A stretch of 6,081 bases of DNA from HLUCCA09 sp039189975. GTDB lineage: Bacteria; Pseudomonadota; Alphaproteobacteria; Rhodobacterales; Rhodobacteraceae. The position numbers were made by a program, and so were the translations under genes. The notes beneath the pieces were generated by a model. The model was not told the DNA's origin. It was given only the letters and a program-made list of their open reading frames with translations, and ran no database searches. The stretch covers positions 1 through 6,081 of the forward strand of contig JBCCYI010000238.1 in NCBI GenBank assembly GCA_039189975.1, given 5' to 3'. Within the stretch, counting starts at the first letter, position 1. Each line of letters opens with the position of its first letter. Shown piece after piece: positions 5,884-6,081 of the stretch.

Positions 5884-6081
5884 CTAGGCTTCTGGGCGGA
5901 GCCCGAGAAGACTGCGGGCCTGCGCCGGCGTCGCGACCTCGCGCCCGTGCTCCTCTACGAGTGCCGCGGTGCGCCGCACCAGAGCAGCGTTGGAGGGGGC
6001 GAGGGTCTCCTTGTCGAGGCGAATGTTGTCCTCAAGGCCGGTGCGCGCGTGCCCCCCCGCGGCGATGGCCCAGGCGTTAAG
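5884..6081 (-). CDS. BKACE-family (DUF849) beta-keto acid cleavage enzyme, C-terminal 65 residues (cut by window edge)
   Basis: The frame enters at the right edge and ends at TAG 5884-5886. The 65 visible residues contain GGHARTGLEDNIRLDKETLA (9-28) and GREVATPAQARSLLGL (46-61). These match the conserved C-terminal end of the BKACE family, usually GGHVRVGLEDN followed later by GREVATPAEAR. The family includes Kce, the 3-keto-5-aminohexanoate cleavage enzyme of lysine fermentation. It condenses a beta-keto acid with acetyl-CoA to give acetoacetate and a new CoA ester, using a zinc-bound TIM barrel in the cytoplasm. The metal and substrate residues are outside the window, so substrate cannot be predicted. 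It points the same way as the binding-protein operon but is separated from it by 356 bases. Confidence 0.9.
   Translation of the reverse strand, partial: LNAWAIAAGGHARTGLEDNIRLDKETLAPSNAALVRRTAALVEEHGREVATPAQARSLLGLRPEA

Noticed and set aside
1..6081. CRISPR arrays and tandem repeats
   Set aside because: No regularly spaced direct repeats of suitable length were seen on reading through the window.

Overview
The window is GC-rich DNA that looks like an alphaproteobacterial chromosome, possibly Rhodobacterales or a relative. This rests on the base composition and on the family mix: an IS5-type insertion sequence, a LivK-like binding protein, a BKACE enzyme and a GGDEF-EAL protein. It is an inference, not a proof. 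Every gene that can be supported lies on the minus strand and reads right to left.

Layout. Positions 1 to about 124 hold the first codons and terminal end of an IS5-family insertion sequence. About 30 bases further on is a small XRE-type antitoxin gene (155-496) with its own promoter and an operator-like inverted repeat, but no toxin gene beside it. Positions 547-910 have no convincing gene but carry two striking dyad-symmetry elements. A complete tRNA-Arg(ACG) gene with an encoded CCA lies at 911-987, and its 3' end faces the IS/antitoxin side. Positions 988-1673 are again without a gene and contain several GC-rich hairpins.

The core of the window is a two-gene unit. A secreted LivK-like (Peripla_BP_6) substrate-binding protein (4256-5527) is followed, with a 4-base ATGA overlap, by a membrane protein of 861 residues (1674-4259). 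That protein has a periplasmic sensory domain, PAS, GGDEF and EAL. Both catalytic sites and the GGDEF inhibitory site look intact. No ABC permease or ATPase accompanies the binding protein. The simplest reading is that the binding protein presents a small ligand to the periplasmic domain of the GGDEF-EAL protein and so sets cyclic-di-GMP levels. This parallels in principle the NspS-MbaA polyamine system of Vibrio cholerae, but with a different binding-protein family.

At the right edge, after a 356-base gap, is the C-terminus of a BKACE (beta-keto acid cleavage, DUF849) enzyme that runs off the window.
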